Below, piece by piece: positions 1-7,301 of a stretch of 39,901 nucleotides of DNA; the stretch's first letter is position 1; the number at the start of each line of letters is the position of its first letter. A model generated the notes under the pieces. It was not told the origin of the DNA, did not search any database, and saw only the letters and a program-made list of their open reading frames with translations. Source of the DNA: Geminicoccaceae bacterium (lineage in GTDB: Bacteria > Pseudomonadota > Alphaproteobacteria > Geminicoccales > Geminicoccaceae); contig RECO01000311.1 of the NCBI GenBank assembly GCA_007694015.1, positions 1 through 39,901 of the forward strand. The letters run 5' to 3'. Both the position numbers and the translations under genes were made by a program.

Positions 1-125
1 ACGGTTCGGTGGGCCAGCCTGCGTCGAGACGCGGCCGCGGAGCAGCCTCTTCGGCAGCGCTGAGGCGCAGACCTCTTGGTCAAACGACCTTCGGGTCAGG
101 GGCCGTCCCACCGGCCCGCTCACGG
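1..125 (+). other. Left-edge stretch, possible 3' end of an upstream gene
   Basis: One forward frame is open from the window edge to a TGA at 61-63, giving a basic 20-residue tail. A second frame stays open through the terminator that follows at 126. The terminator implies that a transcript enters from the left, so this is probably the 3' end of a gene that starts outside the window. No domain is recognisable in so short a piece. The stretch does not carry the conserved SRP RNA, tmRNA or RNase P signatures. Confidence 0.2.
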
Positions 126-150
126 AAAGGCCGCCCTCGTGGCGGCCTTT
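126..150 (+). terminator. Rho-independent terminator
   Basis: A perfect 10-bp stem (AAAGGCCGCC / GGCGGCCTTT) with a 5-nt loop is followed by a T-rich run (CTTCGTTT). It lies 33 bp before the SOUL lipoprotein gene and most likely ends the transcript entering from the left edge. Confidence 0.75.
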
Positions 151-182
151 CTTCGTTTGGTGAACCACGTTTGGATCGGCCC

Positions 183-821
183 ATGCGCCAACGGCTTCTC
201 GTGATTTCGGTGGCCCTGCTGCTCGCCGGTTGCACCGCCTTTGGGGTGCGCTCCGGCACCGAAGAGCCGCCGTTCGAAGTGTTGGCGGCCCTGGACGGGT
301 CGACCGAGATTCGCCGCTATGGCCCAAGGCTCGCCGCCGAGACGGCGGTCGCGGCCGAGCCCGGTGCGCGCAACGCCGCCTTTCGCGTGCTCGCCGGCTA
401 CATCTTCGGCGGCAACCAGGGCGAGCGCCGGATCGCCATGACGGTGCCGGTCGAAACCCAAGAGCCCGGCCAGCGCATCGCCATGACGGTGCCGGTCGAG
501 GTGGACGAGGCGACGGGCGAGTTGCGCATGCGCTTTTTCCTGCCGAGCGAGTTCACCCTCGACACGGCTCCTTTGCCCAACGATCCGCGCGTGACGCTGG
601 TCGAGCTGGAGCCCACCACGGTCGCCGTCCGCCGCTTTACCGGCTCCACCGCCAACACCGCCGTCGCTCTCGAAACCACAGCACTTCTGGCGGCGCTCGA
701 CGGCAGCCCCTGGGTCGCCCTTGGCGAGCCCGTCGCCTATTTCTACGACCCGCCCTGGACCCTGCCGCCGGCCCGCCGCAACGAGGTGGTGGTGCCGGTT
801 ACCCGACGCGACGAAAGCTGA
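183..821 (+). CDS. SOUL family haem-binding-like lipoprotein
   Basis: This 212-residue protein belongs to the SOUL/HBP family, whose members bind haem or hydrophobic ligands. The N-terminus is a clear lipoprotein signal: a basic MRQR start, a hydrophobic run, then the lipobox LAGC with the lipidated Cys at residue 17, so the protein should be anchored in the envelope. The family hallmark IAMTVPV occurs twice, about 18 residues apart, followed by MRFFLPSEF, which is typical of SOUL domains. The frame stays open further upstream, but ATG 183 is chosen because the signal peptide begins there and it lies past the terminator at 126-150. It is a single gene that converges on the DMT transporter across a bidirectional terminator. 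The family call is strong. Haem binding itself is not shown by the sequence. Confidence 0.85.
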   Translation: MRQRLLVISVALLLAGCTAFGVRSGTEEPPFEVLAALDGSTEIRRYGPRLAAETAVAAEPGARNAAFRVLAGYIFGGNQGERRIAMTVPVETQEPGQRIAMTVPVEVDEATGELRMRFFLPSEFTLDTAPLPNDPRVTLVELEPTTVAVRRFTGSTANTAVALETTALLAALDGSPWVALGEPVAYFYDPPWTLPPARRNEVVVPVTRRDES

Positions 822-836
822 ACGCCTCCGAAAGTA

Positions 837-887
837 GCACCGGCGGAGCCGGTGCCGGGGGTTGCGAAGGGGGCCAAAAGCCCCCTT
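837..887. terminator. Two hairpins between convergent genes
   Basis: Two perfect 8-bp stems lie side by side: GCACCGGC/GCCGGTGC (837-855, 3-nt loop) and AAGGGGGC/GCCCCCTT (867-887, 5-nt loop). The second has A and T runs on either side, as expected of a bidirectional terminator. It would serve the SOUL gene on the plus strand and the DMT/bta operon on the minus strand. Confidence 0.7.
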
Positions 888-902
888 CCCCTACCTCGTC
901 CC

Positions 903-1808
903 TCAAACCCCCTGCAGCACCAGGATCAGCCCGACGACCAGGAGGGCGAGGCCTGCCAGTTCGCAGATCGTCGGGGTTTCGCGGAAGATGCGGCGGGCGA
1001 GGAGTTGGGCGAAGAAGATTTCGACGAGGCCCAGGGTGCGGACGGCGGCGACGTCGGTGAGGGCGAAGGCGAAGAACCAGAGCTGGGAGGCCAAGGCCCC
1101 CATGAAGCCTGCCAGGAGCGACGGCCGCCAGCGGACGCAGACGGCTTGGACGACGCCCGGCTGGCTTTGCCAGAGCACGAGGGTCATGACCACCGCTTGC
1201 AGGGTTTGCGCAACGACCAGGGCGGTGCTGGCCTCCAGGAAGCCGGGCGTCTCGGCGAGGGTGACGATGCCGCCCTTGTAGCCGACGGCGGCAAGCGCGA
1301 AGAGGGCGGCGGCACCGGTGCCGAGCAGCGCGGGCATGGTGGTGTCGCGGCGCACCAAGGAGGCCGTGGGGGGCGGCCAGGCGAGCACGGCGACACCCCA
1401 GGTCGCCGCCACGACGCCCGCCACCATGACCAGCGTCGGCACTTCGGCGAGAAAGGCGACGGCGAACAGCAGCACCAGGACGGGCTCGGTCTTGGTGAAG
1501 GCGGTGGCGACGACGAAGGAGCGCAGTCGCATTGCCTGCAGCATGAGCGCGGTCGCCAACACCTGGGCCAGAGCGCCGAGCCCGATCCACAGGATGGCCC
1601 AAAAGCCCGGCAGGGGCGGCAGGCGGCCGAAGACGAGCGATGCCAGGAGCAGGAAGAGGACGGCGAAGGGCAGGCCGAAGAGGAAGCGGACGAGCGTTGC
1701 CCCCCAGGTGCCGACCTCGGCGGTGAGGCCCTTTTGCGCGGCGTTGCGGATGGTCTGGGCGGCCGCCGCACCGACGGTAACGAAGGCCCACAGATACGCG
1801 CCGATCAA
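903..1808 (-). CDS. DMT (EamA) family transporter, last gene of the bta operon
   Basis: This 301-residue integral membrane protein has about ten hydrophobic helices in two EamA-like repeats, as usual for the drug/metabolite transporter superfamily. Substrates in this family range from amino acids and nucleotide sugars to lipid-linked sugars (the ArnE/ArnF type), so the substrate cannot be read from sequence. The start is a TTG at 1808 (TTG ATC GGC), with only a weak Shine-Dalgarno sequence. It lies 13 nt after the btaB stop, which suggests translational coupling and transcription with plcP-btaA-btaB. The context allows a role in moving a lipid-synthesis precursor or a lipid intermediate, but that is inference. 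The two hairpins at 837-887 would end the transcript. Confidence 0.8.
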   Translation of the reverse strand: MIGAYLWAFVTVGAAAAQTIRNAAQKGLTAEVGTWGATLVRFLFGLPFAVLFLLLASLVFGRLPPLPGFWAILWIGLGALAQVLATALMLQAMRLRSFVVATAFTKTEPVLVLLFAVAFLAEVPTLVMVAGVVAATWGVAVLAWPPPTASLVRRDTTMPALLGTGAAALFALAAVGYKGGIVTLAETPGFLEASTALVVAQTLQAVVMTLVLWQSQPGVVQAVCVRWRPSLLAGFMGALASQLWFFAFALTDVAAVRTLGLVEIFFAQLLARRIFRETPTICELAGLALLVVGLILVLQGV

Positions 1809-1821
1809 GGGTGGCGGCCGA

Positions 1822-2490
1822 TCATTGCGCCACGCGGTCGGGGGGCAGGCGGTAGGTCATCAGCTGGGCGTAGCCACCCGCCAGTTCCTGGAAGTCGAGC
1901 GCTGCACCATCGGCGGCACGCCGCTCGGCGAGGCGATCGTGGGCCGCGCTCGAGGGATGGACGTGAAAGCTTTCGAGCCACCGCACGAGCAGCCAACGCA
2001 GGGGTGCCGGCAAGCCTTGCATGACCCCGAAATCGACCACGTGCAGCCGGCCGCCCGGTGCGAGGGCGGCCACGGCGCTGTCGATCGCGCCTGTTGGATC
2101 GTCGAACATCGACAGGGAGTAGGAGAAGACGATGCGATCGTAGCCCTCGGGCCGGTCGAACAGGACCCGCTCGATGCCGGTGCCGGCGAGGCCGAAGGCG
2201 AGGCGGATGCGGTCGTCCAGCCCCGCCTTCGCCACCTTGGCGCGGCCCACCTCGAGCATGGCGTCGGCGGCGTCGAAGCCGTAGAGCCGGGCCTCGGGGT
2301 AACGCTCGGCGATGACGATCAGGTTGCGGGCCGTGCCGCAACCGATCTCCAACAGATGCTCCTCGGGGCCGAGGTCGAGTTCGCTGATCAGCCGGTCGCG
2401 GCCCCAGAGGTAGTATTTGCGGCTGGCGTCGTAGATGTGCCGCTGCCAGCGGTACATCCGCTCCATCCGCACCGCAGCATCGGCGGTCAT
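1822..2490 (-). CDS. btaB: BtaB-like SAM-dependent N-methyltransferase (betaine lipid synthesis)
   Basis: This is a 222-residue class I methyltransferase. Motif I is LLEIGCGTARNL, an acidic residue follows in GFDAADAML, and SLSMFDD and APGGRLHVVDFG match later motifs of the fold. The N-terminal stretch MYRWQRHIYDASRKYYLWGRD is typical of BtaB and related lipid methyltransferases. BtaB trimethylates the homoserine nitrogen of diacylglyceryl-homoserine (DGHS) to give DGTS. The start at 2490 lies 4 nt after the btaA stop, so the two genes are translationally coupled. A longer open frame upstream overlaps btaA and is not used. The family assignment rests on both the sequence and the btaA neighbour. 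On its own it could be mistaken for a phosphatidylethanolamine methyltransferase (PmtA-like). Confidence 0.88.
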   Translation of the reverse strand: MTADAAVRMERMYRWQRHIYDASRKYYLWGRDRLISELDLGPEEHLLEIGCGTARNLIVIAERYPEARLYGFDAADAMLEVGRAKVAKAGLDDRIRLAFGLAGTGIERVLFDRPEGYDRIVFSYSLSMFDDPTGAIDSAVAALAPGGRLHVVDFGVMQGLPAPLRWLLVRWLESFHVHPSSAAHDRLAERRAADGAALDFQELAGGYAQLMTYRLPPDRVAQ

Positions 2491-2494
2491 CGGC

Positions 2495-3703
2495 TCAGGC
2501 CAGCTCGTAGAGGTGGAAGCCGCCGTAGATCGCCGAGCGGTCGGCCCGGAAATAGGCCTTGCTGTCGGCTTCGTGGTAGTGCCACCGCGCCAGGAGTTCG
2601 GGTGGCAGGTTGCCATCCAGGCACGAAGCGGCACCCGCGGTGCGGAAGATCACCTTCGCTCCCGGCCGCGCCGTCCGGGTGACTTCCTGCCAGAGCGCGG
2701 TCATCTGGGCCGAAGTCATCCAGTCCTGGGCGTCGAGGAAGACGTAGCGGTCGTAGCTCGCGTCCGGCTCGCCTTGGAGGTGGGTGACGAGGAGCGTGTG
2801 CAGGATTTGGACGCGACCGGCGCGCGGCTTGATCCGCTCGTAGACCGGCTCCTTCAGATAAGGCGGCACCGCCTTGCGCCGTTCGAGGTCGTAGCGGCGG
2901 CCGAAGGCCTGCCAGGCGAAGTAGTTGTCGTCGAGGTCGAAGTCGCAGGCGAGCCGGCGCACCCGCTCGCGGATTTCCTTGGCCGGGTCTTCGCTCTCGG
3001 CGTGCAGGGCGCGGTACTGGGCCGGCGGGATGCCGAGGCCGTAATAGGCGGCGCGCGACTTGGCCAGCTTGCGGATGGTCCGCTTTTCGAAGATCGGCGC
3101 GACGTGGCGGTCGAACAGATGGTGCTGCTCTTCGCGGCTCTTCGCCTTCAGGATCGACTTGGGCCGCCCGCCAAGCAGCCGTGCCGTGACGTGGCCCGCC
3201 TTGATGGTGCGGCCCAACAGCGAGCGGCGATAGAGACCGCGGCGGAACAGGTTGATGCGCCGGCCCTGCAACAGGTCGCGCTCGTCCCAATGCGCCCGTG
3301 TCTCGGCGTCCAGGTGCGGCCGCAGATGGCGGTCATAGGCCCTGACATTGGCCTCGTCGGCGCCGTGGCCGAAGAAGCGGAAGAAGGTCTCGTGGTCCGG
3401 CAGGTGCTGCAGCCCCGCCAGCTTCAGGCGGCTGAGGGCGACGTGCGCGGGGTTGAGGTCGACCGCGGTGATCCCGGCCGGATCGCCGTCCAGATAGTTG
3501 AGCACGTTGCAGCCGGCCGACGCGATGGTGAGGATGCGCTTGCCCTCGAGCGGGGCCATCGCCGCCATGTCGACGACCGGGTCCTCCCAAATCTGGTTGT
3601 AGACGAACCCGTCGAACGACCAGGTGAATAGCCGCTCGGCCAAGCGGTCGCGGCGCCGCGCCGGCTTGGTCAGCGCCGCGTCGCGCAACAAGCTGTTCCC
3701 CAT
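2495..3703 (-). CDS. btaA: BtaA, diacylglyceryl homoserine synthase (DUF3419)
   Basis: This 402-residue protein matches the DUF3419/BtaA family, which transfers the 3-amino-3-carboxypropyl group of SAM to diacylglycerol to form DGHS. Visible features are the N-terminal FVYNQIWEDP, the SAM-binding segment ILTIASAGCNVLNYL followed by AVDLNPAHVAL, the central Arg/Lys-rich region, and a C-terminal LDAQDWM block of a second Rossmann-like region. The start is ATG 3703, with GAGGA 7 nt upstream. An open frame continues upstream across plcP, but that extension is only overlap. The gene begins 38 nt after the plcP stop and ends 4 nt before btaB. The order plcP-btaA-btaB places the diacylglycerol-producing step directly before the diacylglycerol-consuming one. 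Confidence 0.93.
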   Translation of the reverse strand: MGNSLLRDAALTKPARRRDRLAERLFTWSFDGFVYNQIWEDPVVDMAAMAPLEGKRILTIASAGCNVLNYLDGDPAGITAVDLNPAHVALSRLKLAGLQHLPDHETFFRFFGHGADEANVRAYDRHLRPHLDAETRAHWDERDLLQGRRINLFRRGLYRRSLLGRTIKAGHVTARLLGGRPKSILKAKSREEQHHLFDRHVAPIFEKRTIRKLAKSRAAYYGLGIPPAQYRALHAESEDPAKEIRERVRRLACDFDLDDNYFAWQAFGRRYDLERRKAVPPYLKEPVYERIKPRAGRVQILHTLLVTHLQGEPDASYDRYVFLDAQDWMTSAQMTALWQEVTRTARPGAKVIFRTAGAASCLDGNLPPELLARWHYHEADSKAYFRADRSAIYGGFHLYELA

Positions 3704-3741
3704 CCTCGATCCTCGATAGCGCCGCGGGCGAGCCGGGCAGG

Positions 3742-4497
3742 TCAGCGATAGGCGTGGAGATGCACCCCGCTCGCGTCGACCGTGGCGAGGTGCGACGGCG
3801 TGCGGGTCCAGCATCCGGTGTTCACGTACTCGATCGTCGTGCTGTCGACCACCGCCCGCTCGTGCAACGCCTCGTGGGTGTGGCCGCAGAAGATCACGTC
3901 GACCCGTTCCTCGGCGGCAAGTGCCAGGGCTCCGGCGCGGACGGTGCTCGTCAGGCGGCGGCGCGGGTTGCGTTTGCCGACCCATTTGCGGCCCTTGTGC
4001 CCGACCCGGAGAAAGCGTTGCGACACGCCCAGCAGGCGGCCACCGAGGTCGGAGAGGACCGGGTGGCGGGTCAGCAAGCGGTCGAAGCCGTCGCCGTGGA
4101 TGGCCAAGTACTCTCGCCCATGTTGCTGCCAGGCGTAGCGCTCGTGGACCTCGACCCCCATCAGATGCGAGGCGACCTGGGCGGCCTTGCGGTCGTGATT
4201 GCCGAGCACCCAGATCAGTTCCACGCCCAGCTTGGGGTGCGACAGCTTGCGGATGTGGGACAGAAAGTCCCAATGGTCGGCGCGGAGGCGACGAAAATCC
4301 AGATCGTGGAAGATGTCACCCAGGAGGACGAGCCGGTCGAACTGCCAAGTCTCCAGCGTGCGCAACAAGGCCCCGGCGCGGCAGGCCGGCAGACCCAGGT
4401 GAACGTCGGAGAGAAGGAGGGTTTCGGTCTGGTGGACCGGGGGACGCTCGAAGCGATCCACGTTGGATCGCTCGGTGTCCAGGCTGATGTCGTTCAC
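3742..4497 (-). CDS. plcP: PlcP-like metallophosphoesterase (phospholipase C) of the bta operon
   Basis: This 251-residue calcineurin-like metallophosphoesterase belongs to COG2908, the family that holds LpxH and the phosphate-stress phospholipase C PlcP of Sinorhizobium. Motifs run in order: SDVHLG (30-35), GDIFHD (60-65), GNHD (99-102), HGDGFD (134-139), CGHTH (204-208) and NTGCW (226-230), so the two-metal site is complete. The GTG at 4497 is chosen because GGGAGG lies 6 nt upstream. An ATG at 4557 would add 20 residues but has a poorer site. Known PlcP proteins split phosphatidylcholine into diacylglycerol and phosphocholine under phosphate limitation. Placement directly before btaA-btaB supports PlcP over LpxH, which normally sits with lipid A genes. 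The substrate is inferred. Confidence 0.82.
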   Translation of the reverse strand: MNDISLDTERSNVDRFERPPVHQTETLLLSDVHLGLPACRAGALLRTLETWQFDRLVLLGDIFHDLDFRRLRADHWDFLSHIRKLSHPKLGVELIWVLGNHDRKAAQVASHLMGVEVHERYAWQQHGREYLAIHGDGFDRLLTRHPVLSDLGGRLLGVSQRFLRVGHKGRKWVGKRNPRRRLTSTVRAGALALAAEERVDVIFCGHTHEALHERAVVDSTTIEYVNTGCWTRTPSHLATVDASGVHLHAYR

Positions 4498-4579
4498 CGC
4501 GAACCTCCCGCGGGCAAGGCCAACGAGGTGCGTTAGCGCCGCGACGACGCACTGCATAGCCCTTTTCGGTGAAGGATCG

Positions 4580-4597
4580 ATGACAACCTCAAGGCAG
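4580..4597 (-). promoter_or_regulatory. Candidate Pho box upstream of plcP-btaA-btaB
   Basis: Read on the minus strand, the site is CTGCCTT-GAGG-TTGTCAT. The PhoB consensus is CTGTCAT-N4-CTGTCAT. The half-sites match at 5/7 and 6/7 positions with exact 7-4-7 spacing, and the site is oriented towards plcP, about 80 bp before its start. A -10 element is not obvious. PhoB control of plcP and btaAB is known in other alphaproteobacteria. Confidence 0.5.
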
Positions 4598-4624
4598 AGG
4601 AACCAAAGCCGCACTGGACAAATT

Positions 4625-4639
4625 TTGGAATGATTCCAA
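4625..4639. promoter_or_regulatory. Perfect 7-1-7 dyad upstream of the ZIP transporter, Fur-family-like
   Basis: TTGGAAT-G-ATTCCAA is a perfect 7-bp inverted repeat around one base, ending 30 bp before the GTG start of the ZIP gene. The AAT-N-ATT core and 7-1-7 spacing resemble operators of Fur-family metal regulators (Fur, Mur, Zur), though the outer bases differ from the published consensus. It sits in the divergent space shared with plcP. Confidence 0.4.
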
Positions 4640-4669
4640 CTTTCGACGGCATCGGAAGGATGCTCGCTC

Positions 4670-5410
4670 GTGACCGAACCCACCGTCCTCCTCGTTTTCA
4701 TCGCCGCCCTGATCACCGCCATCGCCACGGGCTTCGGCGCGCTGCCCTTGTTGTGGGCGCGCGCGGTCGAGGGGCGCTGGCTGGCGCTCGGCAACGCGGT
4801 GGCGGCGGGGCTGATGTTGGCCGCGTGCTACAGCCTGATCGTCGAAGGCTTCGCGTTCGACGCGCCGCGCACGCTCGCCGGTCTGGTCTTGGGCGTGGTG
4901 CTGATCGTCGTCGCCAGCCGCTACCTGCACGCCCATGACGGCATGACCATCGCCCAGGTGCAGGGGGCGGACGCCAAGAAGATCCTGCTCATCGTCGGCA
5001 TCATGACGGCGCATTCGGCGGCCGAGGGCGTCGGCGTGGGCGTTGCCTATGGCGGCGGGCGCGAGCTCGGCGACTTCATCACCATCGCCATCGCCCTGCA
5101 CAACGTGCCCGAGGGGCTGGCGATTGCGCTCATCATGGTGCCGCGGGGTGCTTCGGTCTTGGCCGCTGCCGGCTGGAGCGTTTTTTCCAGCCTGCCGCAG
5201 CCGCTGTTGGCGGTGCCGGCGTTCTTGTTCGTGCTCGCCTTCGAGCCGTGGCTGCCGGTGGGCTTGGGCCTTGCTGCCGGGGCCATGCTCTGGATGGTGT
5301 TCTCGGAGCTGCTGCCCGAAGCGAGCGAAGCGGTGAAGTCCGAGACCGTCGGCGTGGTCGTTACGCTCGCCTTCACGGCGATGCTCGCCGTGACCCTGCT
5401 GCTGCATTGA
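4670..5410 (+). CDS. ZIP family divalent metal transporter
   Basis: This 246-residue inner-membrane protein has about eight hydrophobic helices. It carries both ZIP signatures: HSAAEGVGVGVAYG in one central helix and LHNVPEGLAIAL in the next, whose His, Asn and Glu residues form the metal path. ZIP proteins import zinc, iron or manganese; the exact metal is not evident. The start is GTG 4670 with GGAAGGA about 9 nt upstream; an ATG at 4660 is out of frame. The gene diverges from plcP, with the dyad at 4625-4639 in the space between them. Its last 38 nt overlap the convergent acetyltransferase gene. Confidence 0.85.
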   Translation: MTEPTVLLVFIAALITAIATGFGALPLLWARAVEGRWLALGNAVAAGLMLAACYSLIVEGFAFDAPRTLAGLVLGVVLIVVASRYLHAHDGMTIAQVQGADAKKILLIVGIMTAHSAAEGVGVGVAYGGGRELGDFITIAIALHNVPEGLAIALIMVPRGASVLAAAGWSVFSSLPQPLLAVPAFLFVLAFEPWLPVGLGLAAGAMLWMVFSELLPEASEAVKSETVGVVVTLAFTAMLAVTLLLH

Positions 5411-5894
5411 GCGGGCGGACGAAGCGGGCTTCCCAGCTGTCGCTGATGTCGGCCAAAAAGCGCCGCTCGCCGGTCGGGCGGAAGCCATGCTTCGCGTAGA
5501 AGCGGTGTGCGCGCTCGAAGCGGGTGTCGCTCCAAAGCTCCAGCTGGTGGGCGGCCCGTTGGCTGGCCAGGCACTCCGCCTGGCCGAGCAGGCGCAAGGC
5601 CAAGCCGGTGCCGCGCCAGCGGGCGTCCACGTAGACCTTCAAGAGTTCCAAGCCGCCATCGGCGGTCGGCCGCGCCCCGAGCGAGCCGACGATCCGGCCA
5701 CGTTGCTCGGCCAGCCAGATCACCCCGTCCTGGTCCGCGAAGTGGGTGGCGATCGCGTCGAGTTCCGGAAATTCCAGGGCACGGTCGAAGAGACAGCCCG
5801 GATATTCGGCGAAGCAGGCAGCGATCAGGTCGGCCAAGCCATCGCCGTCGTCGTCGCGGGCGGGGCGGAGCTGTGGCGCGTCGGTTGCAGACAT
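5373..5894 (-). CDS. GNAT family N-acetyltransferase
   Basis: This is a 173-residue single-domain GNAT protein. The acetyl-CoA-binding motif A appears as LLKVYVDARWRGTGLALRLL (the family pattern is V-x-x-x-x-R-G-x-G-x-A). A later segment, RAHRFYAKHGFRPTGER, is the usual motif B. The acyl acceptor is unknown. It lies 10 nt after the short-chain dehydrogenase stop, so the two probably form a small operon. The 3' end overlaps the convergent ZIP gene by 38 nt, so the last dozen residues share DNA with the transporter's C-terminus. Confidence 0.82.
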   Translation of the reverse strand: MSATDAPQLRPARDDDGDGLADLIAACFAEYPGCLFDRALEFPELDAIATHFADQDGVIWLAEQRGRIVGSLGARPTADGGLELLKVYVDARWRGTGLALRLLGQAECLASQRAAHQLELWSDTRFERAHRFYAKHGFRPTGERRFLADISDSWEARFVRPLNAAAGSRRASP

Positions 5895-5904
5895 CCGAGG
5901 GGTC

Positions 5905-6645
5905 TCAAAAGGGAAGGCGCTGGCCGTCCCACGCGAAGAGGCCGCCGGTGTCCGCGGCCGTCAATCCGTCGAGTACGGACAAAAGGCGTGCGGCCGCGAA
6001 GCTCGGCTCGAACAGCTTGTCGGCGGCGACGCCGCTGCGGAACGGTGCCGAGAGGTTGGTCTCGACCGTGCCCGGATGCAAGCCCACGCAGACCGCCTCG
6101 GGTGCCCGCCTTGCCAGTTCGATCGAGAGGGTGCGCAGCAACTGGTTCAAGGCGGCCTTCGAGGCGCGATAGGCGTACCAGCCGCCCAGTTGGTTGTCCT
6201 CGATGCTGCCCACCCGTGCGGAGAGGGCGGCGAACACGGCTTTGCCGTCGCGGCGCAGGAGCGGCAGCACGCGCTTGGCCACGAGGGCCGGGCCGACCGC
6301 GTTGACCGCGAAGGAGCGCAAGAGCCGCTCGCGCTCCAACTGCCGCCAGGTCTTTTCGGGGGCGAAGCCGTCGGGCCCGTGCAACAGGCCGGTCGCGACG
6401 ATGACGAGGTCGAGCGGTTCCCCCTCGCCGAGGACCGCGGCCATGGCGTCCAGGCTCGCCTCGTCGTCGAGGTCGAGGTGGTGGGCGCGCAGCTTGGCCG
6501 CCTCGACCTGGATCGGACCGCGCGCGAAGGCATCGAGGCGGCCGACCGCCGGATCGCCGGCCAAAATCTCCGTAAACGCGCCGCCGATGCCGCCACCGGC
6601 GCCCACGACCGCCGCGCGAAGGGGTACGCGATAACTTTCGAGCAA
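5905..6645 (-). CDS. SDR family NAD(P)-dependent oxidoreductase
   Basis: This 246-residue classical short-chain dehydrogenase has the cofactor motif GAGGGIGG near residues 16-23, an NAG-like segment VATGLLH, the catalytic Ser in ALSARVGS, and Tyr/Lys in YAYRASK. It ends with LHPGTVETNLSAPF, which resembles the C-factor/YP_ type of SDR that acts on small carbonyl substrates. The start is TTG 6645, supported by AAGGAGA 7 nt upstream; no in-frame ATG is better placed. The gene diverges from the fasciclin gene and leads the acetyltransferase by 10 nt. The substrate is not predictable from sequence. Confidence 0.85.
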   Translation of the reverse strand: MLESYRVPLRAAVVGAGGGIGGAFTEILAGDPAVGRLDAFARGPIQVEAAKLRAHHLDLDDEASLDAMAAVLGEGEPLDLVIVATGLLHGPDGFAPEKTWRQLERERLLRSFAVNAVGPALVAKRVLPLLRRDGKAVFAALSARVGSIEDNQLGGWYAYRASKAALNQLLRTLSIELARRAPEAVCVGLHPGTVETNLSAPFRSGVAADKLFEPSFAAARLLSVLDGLTAADTGGLFAWDGQRLPF

Positions 6646-6755
6646 TCACCATCTCCTTGACCGACGGCACCGAACACGGCACCACGACCACACTTGAACC
6701 ATGATCTGAGATGGACGCGCCAAATGCGTCTGCCAGAGGGCTGGAGGCATCAACG

Positions 6756-7283
6756 ATGGGCTTGACCACGCGCTTACGCCGTTCCGCTTGCCGCCTCTTG
6801 ATGGTTTCGGCTCTCGCCCTCGGTGTCGCCGGTGCCGCACCCGACGCCGCCGCGCGTGACAGCGCCTACAACCTGCTCGACCAGGTCAAGGCGCACAGCC
6901 AGTTCACCGTGTTCGCCCGCGCGCTGGAGGCCACCGAATACGGTGCCAGGCTCGCCGACGGCGGCACCTACACCGTCTTCGCCTTCACCGACCACGCCTT
7001 CGAGCGCCTGCCCCTGAGCGTGCGCGAAGTCCTCTTCCAGCCGCAGGGCCGCGTCTGGCTCGACAAGCTGATGGCGCACCACGTCATCCCCGGGCGCGCC
7101 ACCAGCAGCGACATGTTCGGCCAAATCCAGACCGTGCAGAGCGTGCAGGGCTACCCGATCACCATCGAAGGCCACCTGAAATTCATCCGGGTCAACGGCT
7201 CGACCATCCTCCAGGCCGACATCCCCGCCGCGAACGGCGTCATCCATCTGCTCGACTACGTCATCATCCCGCCCAGTCTCTGA
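6756..7283 (+). CDS. Secreted fasciclin (FAS1) domain protein
   Basis: This 175-residue exported protein has an N-terminal signal peptide (basic start, hydrophobic run through residue 24, Ala-rich cleavage region DAAAR) and one FAS1 domain. The H1 motif reads TYTVFAFTDHAFERLP, the YH-type motif reads LMAHHVIPG, and H2 reads VNGSTILQADIPAANGVIHLLDYVIIPP. FAS1 domains act in adhesion or in cell-surface interactions, and some bacterial ones bind polymers. The start at 6756 is chosen over an upstream in-frame ATG at 6711 because GGAGG lies 8 nt before it and it gives a clean signal peptide. It stands alone, divergent from the SDR gene. Confidence 0.88.
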   Translation: MGLTTRLRRSACRLLMVSALALGVAGAAPDAAARDSAYNLLDQVKAHSQFTVFARALEATEYGARLADGGTYTVFAFTDHAFERLPLSVREVLFQPQGRVWLDKLMAHHVIPGRATSSDMFGQIQTVQSVQGYPITIEGHLKFIRVNGSTILQADIPAANGVIHLLDYVIIPPSL

Positions 7284-7301
7284 TCCGCCGACGACGCACC
7301 G

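Noticed and set aside
1-125. Possible small stable RNA (SRP RNA, tmRNA or RNase P end) ahead of the first terminator
   Set aside because: The conserved SRP tetraloop region, the tmRNA T arm and the RNase P 3' core are all missing.
3704-4273. Long N-terminal extension of BtaA open in frame across plcP
   Set aside because: It overlaps a gene with complete metallophosphoesterase motifs, and a good ribosome site marks ATG 3703.
4614-4631. Second Pho box (CTGGACA-AATT-TTGGAAT)
   Set aside because: Its half-sites match the consensus at about three of seven positions, near background.
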